NCBI GenBank assembly: GCA_008933765.1
Contig: WBUK01000017.1
Span: forward strand, 31,595 to 95,594
Source of the DNA: Ignavibacteriaceae bacterium
Lineage (GTDB): Bacteria > Bacteroidota > Ignavibacteria > Ignavibacteriales > Ignavibacteriaceae
Direction: 5' to 3'
DNA: 64,000 nt
In this document: positions 16,928 to 25,218 of the stretch, in pieces
How positions within the stretch are numbered: position 1 is the stretch's first letter
Layout of the letters: each line of letters begins with the position of its first letter
The notes under the pieces: model-generated
Databases searched by the model: none
What the model was told of the DNA's origin: nothing
Seen by the model: only the letters and a program-made list of their open reading frames with translations
Translations under genes and position numbers: made by a program

Positions 16928-17295
16928 TGACTTGGCAATCGCTGCAGTGTTGTACACGGCAGAGGAAAGTCCGGACTCCATAGGACAGGGCGCCGGGTAA
17001 CACCCGGGAGCTTAGTTATAATGGCTGGGCTACGGAAAGTGCCGCAGAAAAGATACCGCCTCGGCTTACCATTTTTGGTTACGGGGTAAGGGTGAAAAGG
17101 CAGGGTAAGAGCCTACCGCACTTGTGGCAACACCGGTGGCATGGCAAACCCCGCCCGGAGCAAAGCCAAGCAGAAGGCATGCGCAACACTTCGGAAACGG
17201 GGTGATGCGGCTGAAGGGCTGTCCGTCCGAGGTCTTCGGGTAGGCTGCACGAGGTGTGGAGAGATCCACATCCCAGATAAATGATTGCCTTCGGT
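16928..17295 (+). ncRNA. rnpB: RNase P RNA, bacterial type A
   Basis: The conserved 5' core GAGGAAAGTCCGGACTCCAT (from 16962) and ACAGGGCGCCGGGTAACACC are followed by GGAAAGTGCCGCAGAAAAGA, CGGTGGCATGGCAAACCCC, and a 3' region with GGTCTTCGGGTAGGCTGC and AGATCCACATCCCAGATAAATG. Helix P1 pairs GGCAATC (16934-16940) with GATTGCC (17283-17289). This ribozyme matures the 5' ends of tRNAs. The boundaries are estimates based on P1. Confidence 0.96.
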
Positions 17296-17485
17296 CTGTT
17301 AAAATTTTACAATGAGTTTACACAAATGATATTTTTGCTAAAAAGATTAAATCCCCGTCCGGGTAGTTGATACCCAACCAAATTTTACGCTTTTTTGTGT
17401 AGATTCTACATAGAATTTTTCTGACCGAAAACAGAATCCGGCTTATAAGTCAGGTCTATTGTTTGTATTCCACGGTAAGTTCACT

Positions 17486-19342
17486 ATGTTAACTAAACAG
17501 TGGAAGATCAGACCGGTTCGTGACGAACTGGAAGTACGGTTACTTGCTGACTCTTTAAACATTTCTGAAGTTCTTGCGAAGCTGTTAATTCACAGGAACA
17601 TCAGAACATTTCCTCAGGCAAAATATTTTTTCAAACCCGATCTTGAAGGCTTACACAGCCCATTCCTGATGTATGGTATGCGCACTGCCGCCCGTCGTGT
17701 TATTAAGGCTATTACTTCAAACGAGAAAATTCTTGTGTATGGCGATTATGATGTTGACGGCACATGCTCAACCGCCTTAATGTTCATGTTCCTGAAAGAA
17801 CTTGGCGCAAATGTTCAGTTTTTCATCCCTAATCGTCTGCGGGATGGTTACGGAATTACAAACAGCAGCATCGATTATGTGCATGAAATGGGCGCTACGC
17901 TGATGATTTCCGTTGATTGCGGCATCACGGCAGTTGAGGAAACTGAATACGCAAAATCGCTCGGCATTCAGATGATAATCTGCGACCATCATCAACCGGG
18001 GGAGGTGTTGCCGGAAGCCCTTGCAGTGCTCGATCCCCTGCAGCCGAATTGCAATTATCCTTTTAAATATCTCTCGGGCGCCGGTGTAGCTTTCAAACTT
18101 GCACAGGCGGTTGCTGCCCTTATCGGCAACCAGCAGTTGCCTATGAAATATCTTGACCTTGTTGCCATGGCAGGTGCGGCGGATATAGTGCCGTTGATTG
18201 ACGAAAACAGAATTTTGGTTATGTACGGGTTGGAACTCATTAATAAGGCACCCCGTCCTGGTCTGCTTGCACTTATGCGCTCCACCAGAATTGAACCCGG
18301 GCAACTGAATGCCGGGCAGGTGGTCTTTTCTATTGCTCCCAGAATTAACGCCGCCGGAAGGCTTAGTGATGCCGGAATTGCAGTTGAAATTTTAATGACA
18401 GATGACTATAAACGCGCCGAAGAACTTTCTAAAATGCTGGAAAGTGAAAACATCGAAAGACGAAAACTTGACGAAGAAACGATGAACTCTGCTCTTGAAG
18501 AAGTGCTGCGCGTGCACGATCTTGAGCAGGATATGGCGCTTGTGCTCCACGAAGAAGAGTGGCACCCCGGCGTGATCGGAATTGTTGCCTCCCGTTTGGT
18601 GGAATTGTACTATCGCCCAACCGTTATGCTTACCACAATAGACGGTGTTGCGAAAGGCTCGGCAAGAAGCATCCCCACTTTTAATATTTACGAGGCTCTG
18701 CAACAGTGTGCCGATCTGCTGAACCATTATGGTGGTCATCAGGCGGCAGCCGGACTTTCGATAGACATTGAAAATATCCCCGAGTTTCGCAGAAGATTTA
18801 ACAAGTTTGCAAGAGAAAAAATAACCGACGATGACTTGGTTCCGCAAATTGAAATTGACGCAAAAATTAAACTTTCGGAAATCACTCCGAAGTTTTTGAG
18901 GGTGCTGCACCAATTCGCTCCGTTTGGGCCTGATAACCCACGACCCGTGTTTCTTTCTCAAGGCGTGGTGTCTTCCGGGTTTGTTAAAAAAGTGGGGCAT
19001 AATCATCTTTTATTGCAGTTGCGGCAAAACGGAAGTGAGAAAATTTTTGATGCAATAGGCTTCGATCTTGGGCACTTAGAGGCAAAAGTGCGCGACCGCG
19101 GTGCGAAGTTTGACCTGGTTTACACGATTGAAAACACCGGGAAAGATTGCAAACCACATCCGCAACTGAGAATTAAGGATATTAAAATTTATTCCTCTTC
19201 CTCTTCCTCTTCATCTTTTTCTGCAGACAAAGAAGGTGAGGTTCTCACCGGCAACGGTGGTGGTATTGGTGCGGGAGATTTATCTGACAATAGTGGTGGT
19301 AATGGGGCGGGGAACATCTTAAACAGCGGGGACGAAGATTAA
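17486..19342 (+). CDS. recJ: Single-stranded-DNA-specific exonuclease RecJ
   Basis: From ATG 17486 the product has about 618 residues. The DHH phosphoesterase motifs are all present: LVYGDYDVDGTCSTALM, ISVDCGIT, ICDHHQPGEVLP and the DHHA1 motif NHYGGHQAAAGLS. An OB-fold-like region with PFGPDNPRPVFLS comes after them. RecJ degrades single-stranded DNA 5' to 3' in recombination and mismatch repair. An alternative TTG at 17459 would add nine residues. The last 45 or so residues are a low-complexity tail of seven serines, then Gly/Asn/Asp repeats ending in GDED. This tail has no place in the fold and matches the expansions seen in other genes of the window. Confidence 0.94.
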   Translation: MLTKQWKIRPVRDELEVRLLADSLNISEVLAKLLIHRNIRTFPQAKYFFKPDLEGLHSPFLMYGMRTAARRVIKAITSNEKILVYGDYDVDGTCSTALMFMFLKELGANVQFFIPNRLRDGYGITNSSIDYVHEMGATLMISVDCGITAVEETEYAKSLGIQMIICDHHQPGEVLPEALAVLDPLQPNCNYPFKYLSGAGVAFKLAQAVAALIGNQQLPMKYLDLVAMAGAADIVPLIDENRILVMYGLELINKAPRPGLLALMRSTRIEPGQLNAGQVVFSIAPRINAAGRLSDAGIAVEILMTDDYKRAEELSKMLESENIERRKLDEETMNSALEEVLRVHDLEQDMALVLHEEEWHPGVIGIVASRLVELYYRPTVMLTTIDGVAKGSARSIPTFNIYEALQQCADLLNHYGGHQAAAGLSIDIENIPEFRRRFNKFAREKITDDDLVPQIEIDAKIKLSEITPKFLRVLHQFAPFGPDNPRPVFLSQGVVSSGFVKKVGHNHLLLQLRQNGSEKIFDAIGFDLGHLEAKVRDRGAKFDLVYTIENTGKDCKPHPQLRIKDIKIYSSSSSSSSFSADKEGEVLTGNGGGIGAGDLSDNSGGNGAGNILNSGDED

Positions 19343-19443
19343 GTGGTTGCTGTTGTAATTTTTTACCTAAGGTAGAAGTTAGGAAGCCAATTCAGCCGGC
19401 GGTTTCAGGCGATGCAACACTTCAGCCGCTATTAACGGCATGG

Positions 19444-20148
19444 TTATTTTGTAGCAATCACAATCTGAACAATCCCGAAAGTGAAAAGGTGCCTTTCCAC
19501 TCGTGAGAAGCCTGCCTCTTTGAAGAGTTTCACCAAATCAACATTTCTGTCGAAATCTTCCACAGAATCTGGAAGATAATCATAAGCCATCGGGTGCCCC
19601 GAAACTACCTTCCCTACCCACGGCAGAACATTCTTGAAATAAAATTTATATATCGCCTTGAACAAACCGTTTTTGGGCATTGCAAACTCGAGAACTGTAG
19701 CTTTGCCCCCCGGTTTTATCACACGGTTGAACTCGCGGAAAGCCTGCGGTATGTCGTAAAAATTCCGTACCCCAAAAGCAACCGTGATATTTGTTACGGT
19801 TTCTTCCTTAAGGGGGATAAACTCAGCCGCCGTTTGGAAGTTTTTCCCCTTAATCCAGTCCACTTTTTTATTGAAGAGTTCCAACATGTTAAACGAAAAA
19901 TCAGCGCCGAAAATCTTTGTCACGCCATATTTTCGCGCTTTTATCGCCACATCACCCGTTCCGCACGCAATATCCAACAGAACGGTATCCTTCCCCACAC
20001 TGCTTAGCTTCAGTGCTTTTTTCCGCCAGTGGTTATCAACACCCATGCTAAGCACCCGATTCAATAAATCGTAGCGCGGGGCTATTGAATCGAACATTCT
20101 TTTAACTTCAGTTTTTTTCTCTTCTTTTGCGAACAACGAGTTTGACAT
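19444..20148 (-). CDS. ubiE: Demethylmenaquinone methyltransferase (UbiE/MenG)
   Basis: The 234-residue class I SAM methyltransferase has the UbiE signatures YDLLNRVLSMGVDNHWRKK (about 27-45), motif I VLLDIACGTGDVA, VAFGVRNFYDIPQAFREFNR and KPGGKATVLEF. It methylates demethylmenaquinone in the last step of menaquinone synthesis, at the inner face of the membrane. The start has an adequate A/G-rich ribosome site (AGAGAAAAAATG). The gene converges with recJ. rsmA is upstream on the same strand, about 200 bp away. Confidence 0.93.
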   Translation of the reverse strand: MSNSLFAKEEKKTEVKRMFDSIAPRYDLLNRVLSMGVDNHWRKKALKLSSVGKDTVLLDIACGTGDVAIKARKYGVTKIFGADFSFNMLELFNKKVDWIKGKNFQTAAEFIPLKEETVTNITVAFGVRNFYDIPQAFREFNRVIKPGGKATVLEFAMPKNGLFKAIYKFYFKNVLPWVGKVVSGHPMAYDYLPDSVEDFDRNVDLVKLFKEAGFSRVERHLFTFGIVQIVIATK

Positions 20149-20271
20149 TTTTTCTCTATTCTTTACTCAAATTTTATAAAACTATTTTTTAATTTAATGA
20201 CAATTTTTCATTTGATTTTATTTTTTCACGAAGTGGTTTGAAGTGTTGTGAAGTGTTGCGCTTCTGAGGCA

Positions 20272-20357
20272 CACTTGCAGTTTTTTCCTGTAATCTAACC
20301 GGTTTTACTTCTTTCCCGCTCTACTTTACTTTTCACTTTGCAGTTTTTTCACTTTGA
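20272..20357. repeat. Possible short 3'-end echo of rsmA
   Basis: The sequence across the rsmA stop (TGCAGTTTTTTCACTTTG, 20339-20356) recurs about 62 bp further downstream as TTGCAGTTTTTTCCTG (20275-20290). The match is short and T-rich, so it is weaker than the other echoes. Confidence 0.45.
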
Positions 20358-21266
20358 ACCAAATTCAGTGATGGAGTTTGAAAGGGAAACAAATTCCTCA
20401 GGCGTTAACTGTTCAGCCCTTTTTTTTAAATCCACGGGTAATTTTGACCCATCAGGCAACCTTTCTATAATTGAAGCAAGCGCATTACGCAAAGTTTTTC
20501 GCCGTTGATTGAAAGCTGTTCTCACTACATTTCTGAAAATTTTATGGTCACTAATTCCTGCAGTGTCTTTATCGAACACTATACTTAAAAATGCCGAATC
20601 AACTTTCGGTTTCGGGAAAAACACGCTCGCCGGAATCTTAAAATGAAATTTTAGTGTTGCGTAAACACTCAGCACCACACTTAGTATGCCGTAGTCTTTG
20701 TTTCCCGGAGTTGCAGTTATCCTTTTTGCCACTTCATACTGAAGAATAAGTCCCGCATCCCGGACAATTTCCCTCTCGTTCAGCAAACGGAAAACAATAG
20801 GTGAGGTCAAATGAAAAGGGATGTTTCCAATAACTCGTAGTTTTTCATCGCTTCCGTCGCCTCTACTGAGAATTTCACACAAACTTAGCTGCATGAAATC
20901 ACCCTCAAAAATCTTTAACCCGGGGAATTTCTCCTTCAACAATTCAATGGCTCTCGTATCAATCTCAACAACAGACAAGTTTTTTGAAAGAGTTACCGGT
21001 TCTCCTCCGGAAATTGTTGAAAATTCTTTCCCCCTCCCCTGAGCCTTTAAGTTTTCGTGTGCAACGGGTTCTGCCATCCGCTCGTGATGCTCTTTCACAT
21101 TCCTTTCAACCTCTAAGCTTCTCAAAATCTGCTCTGTAATCGCCCCTTTGCCGGCACCAATTTCCAGAATCTTATCACCCGGCTTTGGTGCAAAAGCTTC
21201 AACTACCTTTTCAAGATAATAGCGATCAGTGAGGAAATTCTGCCCGAATTTTTTGAGTGGCTTCAA
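20349..21266 (-). CDS. rsmA: 16S rRNA (adenine1518/1519-N6)-dimethyltransferase
   Basis: The 305-residue protein begins KKFGQNFLTD and has motif I ILEIGAGKGAIT and the catalytic motif NIPFHLTSPI, as expected for RsmA/KsgA, which dimethylates two adjacent adenines in the 3' end of 16S rRNA. The C-terminal helical domain holds FFPKPKVDSAFL and FNQRRKTLRNAL. An unusual insertion of about 40 residues lies at about 55-95, between motif I and the VVEIDTRAIELL strand that normally follows closely. It is Glu/Gly-rich and looks like a surface loop expansion. Menaquinone methyltransferase lies downstream on the same strand. Confidence 0.94.
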   Translation of the reverse strand: MKPLKKFGQNFLTDRYYLEKVVEAFAPKPGDKILEIGAGKGAITEQILRSLEVERNVKEHHERMAEPVAHENLKAQGRGKEFSTISGGEPVTLSKNLSVVEIDTRAIELLKEKFPGLKIFEGDFMQLSLCEILSRGDGSDEKLRVIGNIPFHLTSPIVFRLLNEREIVRDAGLILQYEVAKRITATPGNKDYGILSVVLSVYATLKFHFKIPASVFFPKPKVDSAFLSIVFDKDTAGISDHKIFRNVVRTAFNQRRKTLRNALASIIERLPDGSKLPVDLKKRAEQLTPEEFVSLSNSITEFGSK

Positions 21267-21422
21267 GTTTTTACGGCTTCTGTGGCTTTGGTGGCGCTAA
21301 AAGTTTGTTTCGTTGATCCGTTTTTATATTTTACAGATCGGAATTTTATAAAATCAGTCCGAAATTTACGAATAATAGTCGATTCTAAGTTGATTGGCAA
21401 AAATGTTGGAAGATTAATCCCT

Positions 21423-21620
21423 GATTTTAAGCTTTTCAAAAGGAAAAAAATACAACCAATCATAGATTTTAAGCTTTTCAAAAGGAAAAAAATACAACCA
21501 ATCATAGATTTTAAGCTATTCAAACGGAGAAAAAATACATCTAATCATAGATTTTAAGCTATTCAAACGGGGAAAAATACAACCAATCATCGATTTTAAG
21601 TAATTCAAACGGATAGAAAA
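21423..21620. repeat. 42-bp tandem repeat upstream of the ROK kinase gene
   Basis: Five units begin at 21423, 21465, 21507, 21550 and 21592. Each starts GATTTTAAGCT and continues with a TTCAAAAGGAAAAA-like core and AACCAATCAT. The first two are nearly identical and the later ones have diverged progressively. The region separates the divergent rsmA and ROK genes and carries no credible ORF. Confidence 0.95.
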
Positions 21621-21720
21621 CGCTGATTATAGCCGATTTTCTGTTGGTCAACTATAAAAGGAATTTGATGGTCAACTTTAAAAGGAATCATTTACCCAAC
21701 CCCAAAAGGAAGGAAGTATC

Positions 21721-22695
21721 GTGGAACCAAAATTTGTAGTAAGCCTCGATGTTGGCGGAACAAAACAGCTCGCCGCCGTTGTAAACTCTGAAAGCGGTGT
21801 GCGCGTTCGTCTGAAAAAACAGACAACTGCAGGGCACTCCCACGAAGCCTTCTCCCGTGCTTTGGTTGAACTTACAAACGAAGTTATTTCGCTCGCCGAA
21901 ATTAAGCCCGAACAGGTTGCCGCTGTTGCCGTCGGCATTCCCGGCTCCGTGAACATGGAAACGGGGGTAATCGGTCTGGCGCCAAATTTAGGACTTAAAA
22001 ACTACCGCGTTCGCGAACATCTTAAAGACCTGCTCCCCTACCCTGTTTTGGTGGAAAATGATGTTAATCTTGCCGCTGCGGGTGAACTTGCATTCGGTGC
22101 CGCAATCAGTAAAAAAAATGCGTTGGTAGTTTTTGTGGGAACCGGAATCGGAAGTGGCTTGATAATCGACGGGAAAATTTACCGCGGTTCCGGGTGGGTT
22201 GCAGGCGAAATTGGGCACATAAAAGTGGCTGAAAAGGGCCCGAAGTGCGGCTGTGGACAGGTCGGGTGCTTCGAGGCAGTGGCAAGCAGAACTGCAATAG
22301 TCCGCGACATTTCAGAACTCGTAAAATCAGGAAAGCCAAGTACTTTAAAAAGCAAAATCGAGAAAAACAAGGAGATTAAAAGCAAAGTGCTGATGAAAGC
22401 GCTGAACAGTGGTGATAAAGTTACGATTGGCGTCTTCGAAAGTGCGTGCAAAACCATCGGGCGGGTACTTGCCGGCGTGAATAACCTGATGAATTTTGAA
22501 ACCATTATTCTCGGAGGGGGCGTGATGGAAGCCAACGAAACTTTTATGCTGCCGCGAATTGTCTCCGCTTTTAAAAAATATTCGTTGGATGACGCCGCAA
22601 AATCTGTGGAAGTGGTGGGCACTGACCTTCGGGATGACGCCGCAATCTACGGAGGAATTGCTCTTACCGAAGAGTTCCTCGGTGTGAAGGTTTAA
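21721..22695 (+). CDS. ROK-family sugar kinase (glucokinase-like)
   Basis: The 324-residue protein has the ROK architecture: ATP-binding SLDVGGTKQLAAVV (about 8-21), catalytic LVENDVNLAAAGE, VGTGIGSGLIIDGKIYRGS, GEIGHIKV, and the zinc motif CGCGQVGCFEA (about 178-188). Kinases with this zinc site phosphorylate glucose or related hexoses and amino sugars. The start is GTG at 21721 with a good AAAGGAAGGAAG ribosome site. There is no N-terminal DNA-binding domain, so it is a kinase rather than a ROK repressor. Its 3' end is duplicated in the gap behind it. Confidence 0.9.
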   Translation: MEPKFVVSLDVGGTKQLAAVVNSESGVRVRLKKQTTAGHSHEAFSRALVELTNEVISLAEIKPEQVAAVAVGIPGSVNMETGVIGLAPNLGLKNYRVREHLKDLLPYPVLVENDVNLAAAGELAFGAAISKKNALVVFVGTGIGSGLIIDGKIYRGSGWVAGEIGHIKVAEKGPKCGCGQVGCFEAVASRTAIVRDISELVKSGKPSTLKSKIEKNKEIKSKVLMKALNSGDKVTIGVFESACKTIGRVLAGVNNLMNFETIILGGGVMEANETFMLPRIVSAFKKYSLDDAAKSVEVVGTDLRDDAAIYGGIALTEEFLGVKV

Positions 22696-22772
22696 CGGGG
22701 TTCCCTTTCGGGACGCCATCATCTACGGCAGATGTGCCATTACCGAAGAGTTCCTCGGTGTGAAGGTTTAAC
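22625..22772. repeat. 3'-end echo of the ROK kinase gene
   Basis: The last 70 or so bases of the gene, including the stop (22625-22696), recur at 22703-22772. The final 32 bases, from TACCGAAGAGTTCC through the TAA, are identical in the two copies; the earlier part has substitutions and a small deletion. Stop-to-stop distance is 76 bp, so the copy is out of frame. This is the best-preserved echo in the window. Confidence 0.95.
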
Positions 22773-22780
22773 AAGTCCCA

Positions 22781-24955
22781 CTACGAAATACTGTCTAAAA
22801 TTTTTTGCAGTTCTTCCTGAAGTTCAGCCCATTTCTCCATCTTTTGTTCGGTTTCATCTTTAAGGGCTTGGTAGTGGCGCGTTTTCTCCCCCGCTGCGAT
22901 GGGGTTGTCAAAAAACTCAGGTGATTCCATTTGCTTTTCCAATTCTGTGGTTCTTTCCTCTAAATCGGAAATCTCAGTTTCAATATTTGCAATTTTTTCA
23001 TTTATTTCTTTTGTGGCTTTGTAGCGTCGGTTTCGAAGTTCAGCTTCTAATCTCTTTTGCTCTTTTCGATTCAGCGTTTCTTCAGAGCCGACGGTTTCTT
23101 TTCTTTCCCCCTCATTCACGGAACCCGGTGAAACAATTCCTAAAGCCCCACTCAGGCCGCCGCCTGATCCACTGCCGGGGCTGCCTTCTAAACAGCCACC
23201 CGAAACATCGCCGGCAATATTGTTCAATCCGCCACTTCTGCCACTAAATCCACCGCCTCCGCCGGACAAACTCCCGCTGCCACCTCCGCTAAATCCACCG
23301 CCTCCGCCGGGCAAACTCCCACCGCCACCTCCACCCGCGAACCCGGCAATTTCTTCCTCCCGCTTTCGCAGGTAATATTCAATCGTTCCGGGGAAAATTC
23401 TGAACGAACCTTTTCTTATCTCAACCACCTTATTCACAATCGGCTGCAAAAAATCGACATCGTGCGAAACAATCACCAACGAACCCTTAAAATTCATTAA
23501 CGCCTTTTGCAGTACTAACTTACTGTTATAGTCCAGGTGGTTTGTTGGTTCATCCATTACTAACAAATTAGCCTTTTGAAGCAGAAGCAGCGCCAGTGAA
23601 ACCCTGCTTTTTTCACCTCCGGAGAGCACACCGACTTTCTTAAACACATCATCACCAGAAAAGAGAAATGAACCCGCCAGTGCTCTGATTTGAGGCACCG
23701 TCATATCGCCCGCTTCCTGTGCGATTGTTTCAAAAACATCAAGGTCGGGGTCTAAAACCTCGCTCTGCTCCTGTGAAAAATAAGCAACTGAAGTGTTGTA
23801 CCCCGTAATTTTTTCGCCCGAAGTAGGCGCCAACTCCGAAGCAATTATTTTTGAAAGTGTCGATTTCCCCGCTCCGTTGGGCCCCACAAAGGCTATTTTA
23901 TCCCCTTTTTCGATTCGGAGGTTCACCCTGTCAAGCACTAAATTATCACCGAAAACCTTTGTTAAATCTTTAATTTCAAACACAATTTCTGCAGATTTTG
24001 GCGGTTCCGGAAACCTGAAAGCAATCCCTTTTTCAAAATCCGGCAGTTCAATTTTATCGAATCTCTCAAGCATTTTAACGCGGCTTTGCACCTGTTTCGC
24101 CTTGGTTGCTTTGTACCTGAAACGCTCGATAAACCGTTCTATATCCTTTATTTTTCTCTGCTGGTGCTCAAATTCATGTTCTAACCGTTCATCTCGCTCA
24201 GCTTTTGCCCGAAGATAGTGGTCAAAATTTCCGTTAAACACCGTGAATTTTCTGTTGAAAATCTCAAGTGTTTTGTTTGTAACATCGTTCACGAAACGGC
24301 GGTCGTGCGAAACAAGCAACAGCGCACCTTTGTATGTTTTCAGAAAGCCGGTCAGCCATTGAAGTGAATCGATATCCAAATGATTTGTCGGCTCATCCAT
24401 CATCAGAAGGTCGTTTTCGGCGATTAGCATCTTCGCCAGCGCGATTCTCATCTGCCAGCCGCCGGAGAAATGGTCGGTCAATTTCTCAAAATCACCGATT
24501 GAAAAGCCCAGCCCCAGCAGCACCTTTTCTACGCGTGCTTCGGCGCTGTAGGAATCAGTTTCCTCCAATCGCAAATGAATTTCACCAAGTTGTTCAATTA
24601 ACCCGGAGCGTTCCCCCTCTTCAAGATTGGGATCATTAAGAAGTGTTGTTATTTCGTTTTCTTTCCCCTGCAATTCTTTAAGACCGGGCACCCCTGCAAG
24701 TGCCTCTTCAATCAACGGGCGCCCTTTGTGGGTTACATTTTCCTGAGGCAAATAACCGATTGCCATCCCCTTCCGTTTGAAAATATCCCCTTTTTCAGGC
24801 TCAATCATTCCGGCAATCATCTTCAATAACGACGATTTTCCCGTTCCGTTAGAACCCACAAGCGAGATTTTATCTCCCGCATTTATCTTAAAATTTACAT
24901 CACGGTATAAATAATTCCCTCCAAACTGAAGGGATAGGTTTACAATATCAATCAT
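22781..24955 (-). CDS. ABC-F family ATPase with Gly-rich insertion
   Basis: The 724-residue soluble protein has two ABC domains: the first with SLVGSNGTGKSSLLKMIAG and LMMDEPTNHLDIDSL, the second with FVGPNGAGKSTLSKI, LSGGEKSRVSLALLLLQ and LVMDEPTNHLDYNS. No membrane segment is present. ABC-F proteins of this layout act on ribosomes in translation rescue or antibiotic protection. The interdomain linker carries a Lys/Arg-rich stretch (EHEFEHQQRKIKDIERFIER). After the second ABC domain comes a Gly/Ser-rich low-complexity run of about 90 residues (545-635), then a C-terminal coiled coil (ETEISDLEERTTELEKQM). The glycine run is an expansion in front of an otherwise Uup-like C-terminal domain. Confidence 0.9.
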   Translation of the reverse strand: MIDIVNLSLQFGGNYLYRDVNFKINAGDKISLVGSNGTGKSSLLKMIAGMIEPEKGDIFKRKGMAIGYLPQENVTHKGRPLIEEALAGVPGLKELQGKENEITTLLNDPNLEEGERSGLIEQLGEIHLRLEETDSYSAEARVEKVLLGLGFSIGDFEKLTDHFSGGWQMRIALAKMLIAENDLLMMDEPTNHLDIDSLQWLTGFLKTYKGALLLVSHDRRFVNDVTNKTLEIFNRKFTVFNGNFDHYLRAKAERDERLEHEFEHQQRKIKDIERFIERFRYKATKAKQVQSRVKMLERFDKIELPDFEKGIAFRFPEPPKSAEIVFEIKDLTKVFGDNLVLDRVNLRIEKGDKIAFVGPNGAGKSTLSKIIASELAPTSGEKITGYNTSVAYFSQEQSEVLDPDLDVFETIAQEAGDMTVPQIRALAGSFLFSGDDVFKKVGVLSGGEKSRVSLALLLLQKANLLVMDEPTNHLDYNSKLVLQKALMNFKGSLVIVSHDVDFLQPIVNKVVEIRKGSFRIFPGTIEYYLRKREEEIAGFAGGGGGGSLPGGGGGFSGGGSGSLSGGGGGFSGRSGGLNNIAGDVSGGCLEGSPGSGSGGGLSGALGIVSPGSVNEGERKETVGSEETLNRKEQKRLEAELRNRRYKATKEINEKIANIETEISDLEERTTELEKQMESPEFFDNPIAAGEKTRHYQALKDETEQKMEKWAELQEELQKILDSIS

Positions 24956-24994
24956 TAATTACTTTTTTATTCAACAATTTAGTGGGTTTTTCTT

Positions 24995-25080
24995 CTACAA
25001 TTACTACACTCGTGCTTGTTTCAGTTTCAAAAAAGGATTTCCCTTGTTTCGTTTCTTTCCTACAATTACTACACTCGTGC
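24995..25080. repeat. 21-bp direct repeat, 65 bp apart
   Basis: CTACAATTACTACACTCGTG followed by C occurs at 24995 and 25060. The interval is the same 65 bp as for the adjacent CHAT-gene echo and the echo near 6156. Confidence 0.9.
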
Positions 25081-25095
25081 ATGAAGAAGCGAACA

Positions 25096-25218
25096 CTATA
25101 ACCTTAGTTTATGCGATTTCTACTTGTTAGCGAACACGAAGGCACCTAAAAAGACAATGACTACAACCTTAGTTTATGCGACTATTACCTTTCAACCAAC
25201 ACGAATGCTCCCCAATAG
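25096..25218. repeat. 3'-end echo of the TPR-CHAT gene
   Basis: The gene end and its downstream flank (25161-25218) recur at 25096-25153. The 15 bases CCTTAGTTTATGCGA are identical. Read on the minus strand, the copy encodes LGAFVFANK and then a stop, against WGAFVLVER and a stop in the gene. Confidence 0.88.

Noticed and set aside
17066..17269. Minus-strand ORF of 67 residues
   Set aside because: It lies entirely inside the RNase P RNA gene, whose conserved structure explains the sequence.
21423..21620. 42-bp repeats considered as a CRISPR array
   Set aside because: Units abut with no unique spacers, decay along the array and have no cas genes nearby.
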